NCBI GenBank assembly: GCA_003008705.1
Contig: PDUO01000044.1
Coordinates: forward strand, 250,004 to 314,003
Source of the DNA: Pezicula radicicola
Lineage: Eukaryota; Ascomycota; Leotiomycetes; Helotiales; Dermateaceae
Length of the DNA: 64,000 bases
Reading direction: 5' to 3'
Each line of letters opens with the position of its first letter. Position 1 is the stretch's first letter. The notes beneath the pieces were generated by a model. That model searched no databases and was not told the DNA's origin. It saw nothing but the letters and a program-made list of their open reading frames with translations. Below, in pieces: positions 24,049 through 35,354 of the stretch. A program made the translations under genes and the position numbers.

Positions 24049-25726
24049 GAATGACTCGAAAGGAAAACTGAGAACAAGATTTGTTTGTTTGTTCATTGGT
24101 GAGATTTATCTTTGGGATTGGAGGCGGTCTGCTTCTGCACCCATTGATATTGCTCCTATATACTCATAACATCAAAATAAATGACTGGTATGACTCAAAA
24201 ATCGCAGTCGCACAACAGCTCGCTCAGCAAACATAGGTCCTCGGTCTTAGTGAAGTGGTTTATTCTTCCTTCTCAAGCCACTGAAAGTCTCAAACTTAGG
24301 TTTTAAGGGCTTGCATTACGAGTTATAGCATTTTTGAATTTGCATCACCGAACATAATATCTGTTATAACACAAGTCTCAACCCATAGCCACCCATTTTC
24401 TTAGCAAAGCAAGTTTATATACAATCCACCATAATTTCCTTCCAACTAATTCCACTCTGCAGCATCCCAACAAGCGGAAGACACTATAGGCTCCAATTGG
24501 TGTGTGCCACTGCCTCCTTTTCCTACTCTTCTTGGAACTCGTCAACGCTACGAACTACAGGAAAACCACGATATTGACGGGAAAAGTCTTCTAGTTTTGA
24601 CAGAACGTAGTTCTTCCTAGATTATCTAACACCTGATCTTATGTAATGAAATTTGGTGTCATATGGAATATTGTTGTCGTTATATTGTTTTATTCAATCT
24701 CTTCTTTTAATATTTCAACTCTCTGAGATTCGAAGCTAAGTTAGATGTAAATTGGATTAAGTTTTATTTTCTACTCTAGGTAGTAAGTATGATTAGCTTT
24801 TGTGTTGGCGTAATCTCTAGATGTACACACCAAGTTCTTGTGAAGTTTCATTTTATTGTTGGGAATGCATGCTCTTTTGGACTGTCTGCTATGATAGAGT
24901 GGCTTCTGAATAAAAGTATTTTTGGGGGAGGGCAAATCGTCTCAGCGAAATGGCTTGAGGGTTCATATTCCTAGGCTTAGGTATGTATTTGTTGCTCCAA
25001 GTTGGTTCTATGGAAATGATGAACTAGTTTCCTTTTAACTTAGTGAGTCAACCGCAATGCTATCATTTCTAGAATTAATATTTGGTCATTCTACTAGCCT
25101 TCCAGAAGATGCTATATAGTGACTCCTTAATTTTTTTACTTAATTAGATTAAGGAAGTTATATATAATATATCTATATTATATAAGTAAAGCCCTTGTAT
25201 CTTACTTTAAACCTTAATAGATAATATATTAACTTAGGGCTATGAGTTCAGAAAATATTATTGTCAATAAAGTATTTAAATATAAACTTAAAATAATACA
25301 GATTTACTCAGCCAATTACGTCTAAATAGCTCTAATTAGTAGCTGGTTATTTATTCAGCTCCAGGAAGCTATATTCTTGTAAGAAGATAAATCAATCATA
25401 ACTTAAAGTCAAATTATTTTAACAAATTAGGATTTCGCTACGATTTTATATAGGTAGTAACACTGAATTAATCAAACATAACCTTAATTTAGTTAATTTA
25501 GCGATTGGTCAAATGGCCGGAACGGATACTGTGCAGATAACGTATTAGGTATGAAGCGGGGTTATATCAATGTAAGGGTCTCACCGACCCCTTAGTTGTT
25601 AGCCAGTTGGGTTTTTGCTCTTTCACAATACACACTACACCTAGTACTTGCTTTAGTCGCTCCTTTCTAGTCTGAGTTCCATCTTTATCTAACAATTCGC
25701 TACTCGAGTACCCGCACGTAGCCGCA
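24049..25726. other. Gene-free, partly AT-rich region
   Basis: The first 700 bp are the permease 3' flank. About 25080-25500 is strongly AT-rich and TpA-rich, like RIP-mutated repeat DNA. 25500-25726 returns to normal composition as the promoter of the HET gene. No element ends could be defined. Confidence 0.5.
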
Positions 25727-27856
25727 ATGGCGACCGACGAAACGAAGGTGTTTCTTCCATTTCCTCTCTAGCCATAAAGCAAAATTAATACGATAGTACA
25801 GACAGTCTACGTAGAGGTAAGCAGTGAATCGGAAGGCTATGAGGACCTTCCGTTGTATAACTATGCTCCACTTTCTGGGACAGATAGGATTCGTATCATC
25901 CAACTCCACTCGACGCAAGGAGACTGCATAGCATGCAGTCTCAAAGAAATCAGCTTTTCGGAGCCGGGGTACCAGGCGCTGTCATATGTTTGGGGCAGCG
26001 AAGAAAAACCAGCCCGAGCAGTAGTGCGCGATGCTGGTGGTACCACACTGGGATATATCCCACTGACAGCGAATGCCCACCAAACCTTGAAAGATCTTCG
26101 AGATGCGCCCAAGATCACAATGAAGTCATTCTGGATTGATCAGATTTGCATTAATCAGACTGGCGAGGAGAAGAATAAGCAAGTCGCTCTGATGAGAGAG
26201 ATATACACGAATGCTGAGAGAGTTATCTTTTACGCTGGAAGGGCTCGTGACTAACAGTCCGAGTTAAAAGGCATCGAGCTGGTTGAGCGACTAGACAAGC
26301 ATTTTTCACCCAACTACCAAGCGATCTACGATATCAACAGTCTATACACAACATACCATAAGAGAAACGAGCTACCTATACAGGACATGCCGGAGGACAT
26401 CAAGCAGAACATCAGTGAATATGCCGTTGCATTCAGATGGTTAGCTGAGGTCGGATACGGAGAGTGGCGACAGCGACTTTGGATGGTACAGGAGCAGTTA
26501 CTGAACAGCGATTTAGTGTTCCTGCGAGGGCCTCGATTGATGTCCTGGAACGCGGTTTCTGCGATAACCTTCCTGTTCTACCTCAAGCTCATTCGACCGT
26601 CATATGTCTTCGACTTCTGGGAGAAACCAAACAGCAATTCTACTGTACAACCATCAGCCAAGTGGAGAAGCCCATGGGATATCGCATTGTCTGTGTTCTC
26701 AATCTGGCATCCACGTTATGGCGCCAATCTCCGACATGAGCCACGTACATTGCTAGATAATATCCACGTCTATGAGCATCTCGATTGCCGCGATCCACGA
26801 GACCGCATCTATTCCGTTCTGGCAATATCCTCGGATAACGATTCCCTTGGCATTACTCCTAACTACCAAGATGAACCTCATGTTATCTTCCACCAGCTTT
26901 CAGTCAGACTTCTGTCGACTTACACCGGCCTAGCCCCCCCGTTATACGTAGCATCCTGTTGGGATAATCTCTCGGATCCGTTGGCCCCGTCCTGGTCACT
27001 CCATAAACCGCATCCGTTTCGACTCCGACCTCACTTTGTCCCAAACTCATACTTAAATATCGCGCATCCACAATCTGCTTTCGGGGCCGGCACGGCGCCT
27101 CATTTTCTACAAGATCATTCTACCTTGGTCTTGAAAGGTCGCCAAGTTGACAAGGTTTCGCTGGCCACACAGCGTCTCTACTTCGAGAAATCGGTTCACC
27201 TGGGCGTCTTCGACGACTCTTCCACAAATGCGTTCTCGAAGTTGCTTACTGTTTGGTCGGAGATATTACTCAAACTCGGTCCAACCTTCGAGAACACCTA
27301 CAATCTCGGCCGCGTTCTGATGCCTGACACGCGTTGGGCTCCCACTGCAACTGGGACCAGATCAAATGTCGAAGAGATGGTGTATCACTTCTGGTACTAC
27401 TTCCAACACATTCAAAGTAACATCAAGACCTACTACGAGACTAGTAAGCAAGGCGTTGGCACAGCCCAATCCTCACAATCTTGGGGAGAGCTCCTATCAA
27501 AACTAGCAACCGTATTGGTCGAAGCCAAAATTCTCGATCCCTCTTGGTCTACTGCCAACATCTCAGATACGCAGAAGAAAATTGTTACGGAGTTCCCCTC
27601 TCGAATGTTTATTCATGGCCGCTCATTCGCCGCCACCGAGGCCGGACGCGTCTGCAATGTCATGAATGAGGTGGAAGATGGCGACGTGATTGTCGCTCTT
27701 CAGGGCTGGAGCCGCGGGTTCTTCGTCCTCCGACCAGTTAGTAGCAGTGACGCATTCCGAGTTGTAGGGGAGGCATGGGTGTCTGGATTAATGGAAGGAC
27801 AGGCGTATATCGGTGTAGATCCAGCTGAGGTAGATTATAGTATTAAATTAATTTGA
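25727..27856 (+). pseudogene. HET-domain (heterokaryon incompatibility) gene with one premature stop
   Basis: An ATG in excellent context (GCCGCAATGG, 25727) opens a 21-nt exon; an intron at 25748-25801 leads to one long exon. The HET domain is clear: IRIIQLHSTQGDCIACSL, PGYQALSYVWGS, LTANAHQTLKDLR, FWIDQICINQTGEEKNKQV, MREIYTNAERVIFYAG. Directly after it TAA at 26252-26254 stops the frame. The same frame then runs on without another stop to 27856 (ELVERLDKHFSPNYQA, RLWMVQEQLLNSDLVFLRGP, CRDPRDRIYSVLAIS, EFPSRMFIHGRSFAATEAG), about 690 codons in all, a normal length. CAA to TAA in CpA context is a RIP-type change. HET proteins trigger cell death after fusion of unlike hyphae. It is flanked by AT-rich DNA on both sides. 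Confidence 0.85.
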
Positions 27857-28282
27857 TTTATTAGTAAAGTCCTTGTATATAGCGAAAGGGACAAAGTGGA
27901 AGATGCTATAATACTTTTAAGTAATAAGTCGTATAGCTATCTTTATATATGCCATAAATAGCACTAGTAGGTTAAATAGTAATACTGACTAAAAGAGAAC
28001 TAATTCTCTTTATAATACTACCTTACTAGATCTTATAAGTATATAATAGTTATTTAACTTTACTACTTAGGTATAAACCAAAGTAGCTTTGACTTAAACT
28101 AGACCTAAAATTAGTAGTTAATATAAACAAAGTTTTTGTTCTTTGATTTTTCTCCTTAGTCTTTTTAGTTCAGAATCTTTATAAAACGGGACCTTAGGGA
28201 AGGCATTTCCGCGAATGGGCATTAAAAGTTTGAGGATCTCTCTGAAGCTTTTAAGATATACCAAATCTTAGTTCTCGATCCT
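27857..28282. other. AT-rich spacer
   Basis: AT-rich, TpA-rich DNA between the HET gene and the MFS gene, 3' flank of both. It resembles RIP-mutated sequence; no gene was seen. Confidence 0.5.
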
Positions 28283-29927
28283 TCAGTGAGATACACGCTT
28301 CTGTCTCCACGATTTGCCTTTGTGGTAATCAACGAAAAAGAGACCTGTAGCAAGTAAACACAGTCCGCCCATGAATGTAAACGTCCAGCCAATGCCAAAG
28401 GCATCTATTATGTTCTGCAAGAATGATACCGTGACAGCTGCCAGTGCACAGCGTATTATATTACTGGAAGCCTGAGCCGCTGCGGGCGTTCGATGATTCT
28501 TGTCCACCAGAAGGGTGTTGTAAATCTTGAGTGCATCAATTAAACCTGACACAGCAACGTATTAGGTAAGACTTACACTGAAATCGAGCTGCATGCAAAG
28601 ACCCGCAACAAACTGAAGAGAAAGTGGGATGGCGATGTGCTTCATTGTGTCAACTCTCGAACATTTCAAGATACGTAGGAAGGCAGACCTTGTGATAGTG
28701 TAAGACCCAACCGAAGGCAATTACTGAGCAGGTGGTAACGAGCATAGGTACCCATATTACGCACAACCGCGCATTTTCAACAGGGAAGTTGTCGAGATCA
28801 TCTCCGATCGCTTTGTCCGTGGAGAGACCTCGCTCGATCCTGGCATTGCGCCACGCTGTGTCTAGAAGCCGGCCGGAGATAAACGTCGATACCACACCCC
28901 CAATTCCGAAAGGAAGATATATGAGACCGGCTTCCACCTGGTTCAGCTTGTAGATGCTAACAAACAAAGTAGAAAGCGAGGCGTTAATGCAAGTGTAGAT
29001 GACGTAGAGGAAGCCGCAGGCCAGAATGATGACTGCGTTATCTTTCTGGAAGAGTATCGTGAGAGACTTCAGTGGGTTAGGTACTCGCCATTTGTAGCTT
29101 GAAATGATATCGCTGTCCTTCCAGTGACACATGATGATGGGAATGGGCAACCTGAGATGCTTTGATGGTCGGATTGATCCATTGCCCACGATGTTGCGAG
29201 ACGTCTCAGGTAGGAACAGCATCATTGTTATCAAGCATGATCCCGAAGCAATGCACAGGAACCAGAATATCCAAGGCCAGCCCGCAGCAAATGTCAGACC
29301 ACCTCCAAGTATGGGCCCAATACTTGGGGCGATTGTTACCCTGGTGAGTGTAAGCACATCGTTTCGATGTAGGAAATTAGACCTACGCAAAAGACACCAA
29401 AGCTGCAAAGGATCCCCTTTCTGCTGGAGATGCAACATCAGCGACAACACCGTATGCAATTGAGAACGTGCCTGGCGACATCAGCTGCAAAATCAAGATA
29501 AGGCCATAACATCACTACCGGAAATCGCCAAAGCTTGCAGTACTCGAAGGCCCAGAAGCGCTGAGTACGAGTGCGATAGAGCAATGGCGAGATTAGCGAC
29601 GAAGTATACGCTCAATGTAAGCACATATATTGGTCGTCGTCCAAGTATGTCAGCAGCGTCACCAACAAGAGTGGGCGCGATTGTTGCGATTGACATGTAT
29701 GTAGTGACAGTCAGATTGATCTTGCTAACTGAGACACCCAACGCCATTGAGAGTGTGGGTATGGCTGGATAGTAGATGAAGCTGCTCAAAGTCGAGAACC
29801 AGGCTGCATAAGAGACCATGGCGACGATACACCATTTCTCAGTTGTTGTGAAGACTGAATATTTCTCGACCTCGACAGTGGTACCCAGATTATCTGGGAT
29901 TTCGTCCGGGGCTTTCTCAGTGGCCAT
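28283..29927 (-). CDS. MFS drug:H+ antiporter (DHA1-like)
   Basis: A membrane exporter of 489 aa. Exons: 29927-29519, 29471-29387, 29340-28689, 28639-28579, 28545-28283; phases close. Motif A is GDAADILGRRPIYVLTL. The TM5 motif C-like stretch is PSIGPILGGGLTFAAGWPW with IFWFLCIASG. The hallmark FLPETSRNIVGNGSIRP, LPFGIGGVVSTFISGRLLD and NTLLVDKNHRTPAAAQASSN segments place it with Qdr/Flr-type polyspecific exporters. The chosen start is the MATEKAPDE Met; an upstream in-frame Met at about 30023 would add 32 residues that do not look conserved. It lies between AT-rich islands and may be unrelated to the sugar genes on either side. Confidence 0.85.
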
Positions 29928-32900
29928 CGTACCAGTGGAAACGAACAATTCGATATCGATACCGTGATCTTGGCCAGAGCGAGTTGTACAGTAAAATGTT
30001 ACTGATAATATTAATGAATGCAAGCTGAGTTGTAAAACACATTGGATATGTAGTGCGGAGATAAATTAAGCGAGGCTCGGGCCATCACGAACCGAGCTGT
30101 ATGCGTGCTTTGCTCTTTTCGACGCCGGGAGGAAGTGAATTACTCAAGTTAAGCAATCTCAACCTACAGAAGGATACAATGACGCTGTAGAAAAGTGTTA
30201 TGCGGGCGATAAAATGATATGAATTAAGTTGATCGACTGCTTGAGTTCTGTACCTGGTTGCAGGATGCTAAGGAGGTAGGAGGAAAACAGCTTCCATCTG
30301 ATTTTTGGTATGGATTCGAGTCATTATAATTTACCTAGGTTTCTCTACGCTAATGAGATTTTATAGCCTTACCCTAGAATATGCTCTGTTATAAGTAGTT
30401 TTTTTTTACATTGGGGCTAGAAGAATTCTTTTTAAGTTGAAACAGTTGCGGGTTGAAATAAGGAAGGCCTAGGGAGCATTTAACGAGAAGATTGTATTAT
30501 AAAGTATGAGACGACCTAGAAGAACATGAATGAATACAAGCCACAAAATAGGAACAACTCCAAAGTTTTACTGTAGAATTAACTGCCACAGCTTTCGAAT
30601 TTAAGCACTAGAGATTTATGCTCTGATTATAATAGGAATGCCTTTATTAAGCTGATTTAACAAATTTACTCACTACTCAACTAATCTTAAAAACCGTGGC
30701 ATTGCTAGTAAGTAAAAGCTTGATAAGTTATAGAATAGTTCTTACTTAATTGATAATTATAGGGAAATTCTAGAAGCGAGACTAACACTAAATATTTGTT
30801 ATAGGAACACTAATAATAGCGTTGTACACATCTATAAAATATATCATAAGGTTGAAAATAATATAGCTAGGAGACCAATGCCTTGGGTCTAGTACACAAC
30901 TCAGTGGGTTTTAACCAGAATACTAGTTGTAAATAGGAGCTACTAACAGTTACTATTACGACTAGTTATTCCCAAAATTCTCTGTTTAAACTACAATCAC
31001 CCGCTAAAGTAAGTAAGACAAGAGGAAGATCTAGGTTTATATGCTTCTATCTGTATAATAACAACAAGGTCTAGAATGACAACATAGAAAAGTGATTGAA
31101 ATTTAACGTGCTTGTTTTATGAAGGAGTGGAGTCAGGCTCTGCTACAGCATAATTTAGTGCAAGGCCCATACAAAATTACTGCTCGCCAGTAAAATCTTC
31201 CTCTCTTCATCAACAGCACGATTTTCATCGAAAGCTTCGTTTTTCCCACCCACCTTCCCTATAGTCTATGTACATAGTTAGTTAGCCCCACTATGGGAGC
31301 GTTGGCAGCAAACTGGCGCCCCAGAGCATCATTTCCCATACAAATTTAGGGGCAATTCGATGTAGCCCTATAATTTCAGCTGCTCTGGGGCGCCCGTTGG
31401 GCGCTGCACTCTGGCAAGGCACGAAAATAAGACAATATAAACCACGATTACAAGCTTGACGGAATGGGGTGAATAAAAGATAACTTATTAAGTTTTATTT
31501 TAACTACTTAATAAATTTAAACTAATGCTAAACAATGATGTAGTTATTGAATTTTCTTGCTTAATGATTTAATATTACAGATCTTGTCAAGAGGATATCT
31601 AATTATATTAACCAGTTTAACCAGCTGCTTCTTCGGAGCCTCTAGTAATAACAAGAACAAAAGGACTTCTTCGATATCTTTAATATTCCTTGAAATTCGA
31701 TTAGTAGTAGTTGAGGGTATAAATTCAGCTCGCAATTACTAATAAGTGTTAATAATGAAGTACAGTTACGCTACCATATATTTAGGTATACTAAGAAGTA
31801 TACGTATTATCCGGCGATACCTAGGAAAAGTTGCTAACAACCCTTAGAGTCCTTCTTTAATAAATTAAGATACTAACCTAAAGCCCTCTAAAACGTAAGA
31901 GGAATCTGAAACGACTTAGGTATGCTCCTAAAACTCTAGGTTCAGGAATCGAATGTAAGCTCAAGTTTATAGACAAAGCCTAAATAAAGACGCTCGAAAG
32001 TATCTCTTTTTTCCGGGTAAAGTATTTTTTAAAACGCTTGCTTAAAAGCTATTAATAATCTACTATAGGTTAGGCAACATTTAGCACTTAGTAGATTTAG
32101 TACTTAGTGGACCTCTACAAGTATTGTTTTTATTCAAGTCAAAGTGTTGTCTAGAACCTCTTTCTTGTCAATCAGGTACAAGTTGTTATTTTATAACAGT
32201 AATAAAGGCAATTTTATATAAAAGTAGGTAAAGGGCAATATAATCCCGTGGTTTACTTATCCTGGTTAAAGTTGACTAAATGCAAACGCTGAATTGCAAG
32301 ATCTACTGTCAAAACATACCTTTCAACCTAGTCACTATTCGACCGATGTCTACATGTGGCAAAGCCAAGTCTTCCTTTGTTTGAACCAGTCTTGAAGTTT
32401 TCTCGCTTCAAAGGGTTATGTATTTTAATTCGGTGTCTCTGTACTGAAATCTGCGATTAATATATTGTAGGTATTACCATTGTAGATCTACAGACCAATA
32501 GAAAGAGCTAGTATTGGAGATCAAAAAGTTCGTAATTGATAGATTGGTTTTGATGAGAAATACTAGAAATTCTGACAGAATTGATCTAAGATTCCAGCGT
32601 AAAGGTCATAATTCAACAACGCCGCTACTTTCGATGCGAAGCAAGTCCATAAAATAAATCTCATGTTCTAAAATTTTCATCAAGATCCTTCTATATAGTA
32701 CTACATCATTTCTTCTTCCGCAACGCCTAAGTCATATCTTGAGTAGCTTTTTACACAAATGCGATTTGACAACAGGATTATTCTTGACAATAATGTTCTT
32801 GATCCTTTGTCTTCTTCTTGGACTTTCTTTCTTCAACTTCTATAAAGCCTGTATCGTTGGCCTTTGTGGGGTCTAGCTTTGTCCACTTCCCAGTATAATT

Positions 32901-33448
32901 GGGACTTGTCTGGATTTATTCTCCTTTCCTGCCTCGATTGGAGTTCCTTCTTAACCTTAAGTCCAAGGCCTATGTGAAGTTGTAAATACATGTCTATATG
33001 CTCTTCCTTAGAGGTCCCTTTGTGGGAATTCCAAATGTAGGATGTACCTCATATAATCTTTTTCTCTGGCCGAGTGGTGGGTCTTTAACCTGGTAATCGC
33101 CTTGTTCGTTAAGGAGTTAGAAAGATTAGAAAGATTGAAAAGGTGGTAATAAGGACTTACTTGTTGGATATTGTATATTCAGCTCCATATAAGGCAAAGT
33201 GCTGACAGATTCTGGAGCCTAGACGATGCTAACGCTGTTATTATCTCTCATATTAGCAGCACTGGTTGGATTTGGAATATAAATTAGTGGCTAAATGTCG
33301 AAGTACAGAGGTGCATATAAGAGTCATATTAGATTGAGACCAAAAAAGTGAAGATATAAAACTTTGATATAATGGCATAAGTTCGTGCCTCGCTTCAGAA
33401 CGCTAATTTCCCAAACTCCTTCCCATGCCCTACATTTACCCATGTCGG
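29928..33448. other. 3.5 kb gene-free AT-rich region
   Basis: Beyond the exporter promoter the sequence from about 30340 to 33400 is AT-rich and TpA-rich with stop codons in all frames, consistent with old, RIP-degraded repeat DNA. One GC-rich inverted repeat (31315-31394) stands out. No coding domain could be read. Confidence 0.5.
31315..31394. repeat. 14-bp perfect inverted repeat (hairpin or mini-element)
   Basis: GGCGCCCCAGAGCA at 31315-31328 is repeated as its exact reverse complement at 31381-31394, with 52 bp between. It is a GC-rich island in AT-rich surroundings. It could be a MITE remnant or a strong hairpin; no target duplication was identified. Confidence 0.5.
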
Positions 33449-34590
33449 TTAACAAACGGTATATCCACCATCAACTTTGATCTCCTGGCCCGTAATATAC
33501 GCACTGGCGTCCGAACTCAAGAAAGTCACAGCACCCATGAGTGTATCCGGCGCACCCATTTTCCCTTGTGGAATACTGGCTTCCCATCTCGTTCTAAGTT
33601 CTGGATTATCGACAAGAATCTTCGCTTTCCTGTGTCAAATATAATCAGTAACTGAAGAGCAAATTCTACGCAAAGGGAGGGAGAGAACTTACAACGCAAT
33701 CTCAGTCAACATATAACCTGGACTCAAAACATTAACTCTAATCCCCTTCTCAGCCCACTCAACCGCAAGCGAAGCACCTAAATGCCTAACCGCAGCCTTC
33801 GAAGCATTATAAACAGCCTGAGGCTGGGGCACATTCACGATACTTCCAGAAATACTACCAATAAACACCATATTTCCCGGTGCTTTCCTCTCCATCAGAT
33901 GTCTCGCAACAGCAGTTGCATAAAAGAAAGTTCCTTCAACATTAACACTTAATAATCTTCTGAGACGTTCAGGCTTCATTTCTACAGCTGCTACATTCTC
34001 GCAGAATCCGGCACAGGCTACTAGGTTGTCGATTCGGCCGTGTTTGGATATTATGTCGGTTATTGAGGATTCGACGTCTGAGATTAAAGAGATGTCGGCG
34101 TAGTGGGCTGTTACGTTTGGTTTTGGTTGATCGGGGTATGTCTTTTGGAAGAGTTCTGTTATTTCTGAGGCTGCTTGCGTTGCGTTTTCTTCTACGGGTT
34201 AACATGTTAGTGAGTTTCACCGAGTTTGGGACCTTGAATCGTAAAAGTAGTCTACTTACTATTGATATCTACAATTGCAACATCTGCACCACTCATCACC
34301 AACGCCTGGCTCATTGCCAATCCCAAACCTCGAGCTCCGCCTGTTATGACAGCGACTTTTCCAGCAAGCGAGAAAGTGGGAAGAGTCGGTGTGAAGCTCA
34401 GTGGTTTGTTTTCTGAAAGTTCGGGATCTGGTGATGCGCCTTTAGTTGAGGTGTCTGTCCTTGAAATAGAAGCTGAGTTGTTTTGGAATACATTTTGAGC
34501 TTGGAATGTTCTCGTCGTTGTATGTGAGATTGGAGGTGGCCAGCGTAGAGATCGAGCTGTGCGAGATAGTATTCTTGTTGGTTGAGACAT
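33449..34590 (-). CDS. Short-chain dehydrogenase/reductase SDR1 (xylulose/sorbose-reductase type)
   Basis: A protein of 336 aa in three exons (34590-34260, 34191-33693, 33629-33449). The first 80 residues are rich in Arg, Ser and Thr without acids early on (RILSRTARSLRWPPP), which suggests a mitochondrial presequence. The SDR core shows KVAVITGGARGLGLAMSQAL, DNLVACAG, NVEGTFFYATAVARH, VFIGSISGS (catalytic Ser), YNASKAAVRHL (Tyr-x3-Lys) and VLSPGYMLTEI, and ends ITGQEIKVDGGYTV. Relatives act on ketoses and polyols such as L-xylulose, sorbose and mannitol, but SDR substrates cannot be told from sequence. It is divergent from the Zn2Cys6 regulator; the shared promoter carries the cluster motif as an inverted pair. 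Confidence 0.9.
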
Positions 34591-34784
34591 GATTGAATAT
34601 TTCACAGTGTTCTTGAATTGATTAGACATTGCGATTATTGTTCGTCTCTTGTCTTTTTCTATAGTTATTGACGGCCAAGATTCCTTGAGTGCTAAGAGTT
34701 GCGAAATACAAAAATACAAAATGTGAAGCTGACAAGACGGTCACCCCACATCTCGGAGACAGCTTGGTAGCTTCAAGTAGGGGT

Positions 34785-34809
34785 CTCGAGACGAGGCCCT
34801 CGTCTCGAG
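34785..34809. promoter_or_regulatory. Inverted pair CTCGAGACGAG / CTCGTCTCGAG
   Basis: CTCGAGACGAG at 34785-34795 and its exact reverse complement at 34799-34809 are separated by 3 bp, forming a 25-bp palindrome about 195 bp upstream of the SDR1 ATG. This looks like the binding site of a dimeric regulator, perhaps the adjacent Zn2Cys6 protein. Confidence 0.65.
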
Positions 34810-35049
34810 GTCACTATACCCCTGATAGCCTGACAGGGGTAAAGCTAGTATGAATGGAGTACCTGTTTCAGTAGATCCCACAGCCATTTATTCCTCCACA
34901 ATCTTCTCCAATTCTGCCAAACTTTCTCTCCACAGAACACAGTTCGTGGAGTAGAAACCCCCGAGATCACGCGATTAGATTTGAAGGTAATTGAGACTTG
35001 GCCCTTCGCAACGTTTGTGGCCTTAGAATTGATCAATTTTGTTAATCTC

Positions 35050-35060
35050 GTCGCCTCGAG
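35050..35060 (-). promoter_or_regulatory. Weak cluster motif (GTCGCCTCGAG)
   Basis: It differs at two positions from CTCGTCTCGAG and lies about 295 bp upstream of the regulator ATG. It may allow autoregulation. Confidence 0.3.
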
Positions 35061-35354
35061 TCATGTGAAGGAAGTCGTCCCTAAGCCGAAAGTGGCATCC
35101 GAAGTCAATTCATCTTAAATTTATTCACGTGGCGCTTCCCCAGATTTTGGAGACAAGCCAGCTGCAAGTTCTTTAGCTTGGAATCCCTCGAGCCAACTAC
35201 AATCCTCTGGAATTTGTTTTTGTTTTGCTTTTTTTGTGCACGCTCCACACTCCACATCAAACCCCGTTCCGAGCAAACCATTTCTCGTTCGATAGAAGTG
35301 ACAAAACATTCCGAGACCCACGGCAGATGGCCTGGAATTACGGGATCGGAGAGG

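Larger units (their letters stand above)
34591..35354. promoter_or_regulatory. Divergent promoter SDR1 / regulator
   Basis: This 764-bp region between two ATGs contains the inverted motif pair at 34785-34809 and a weaker match at 35050-35060. Confidence 0.5.
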
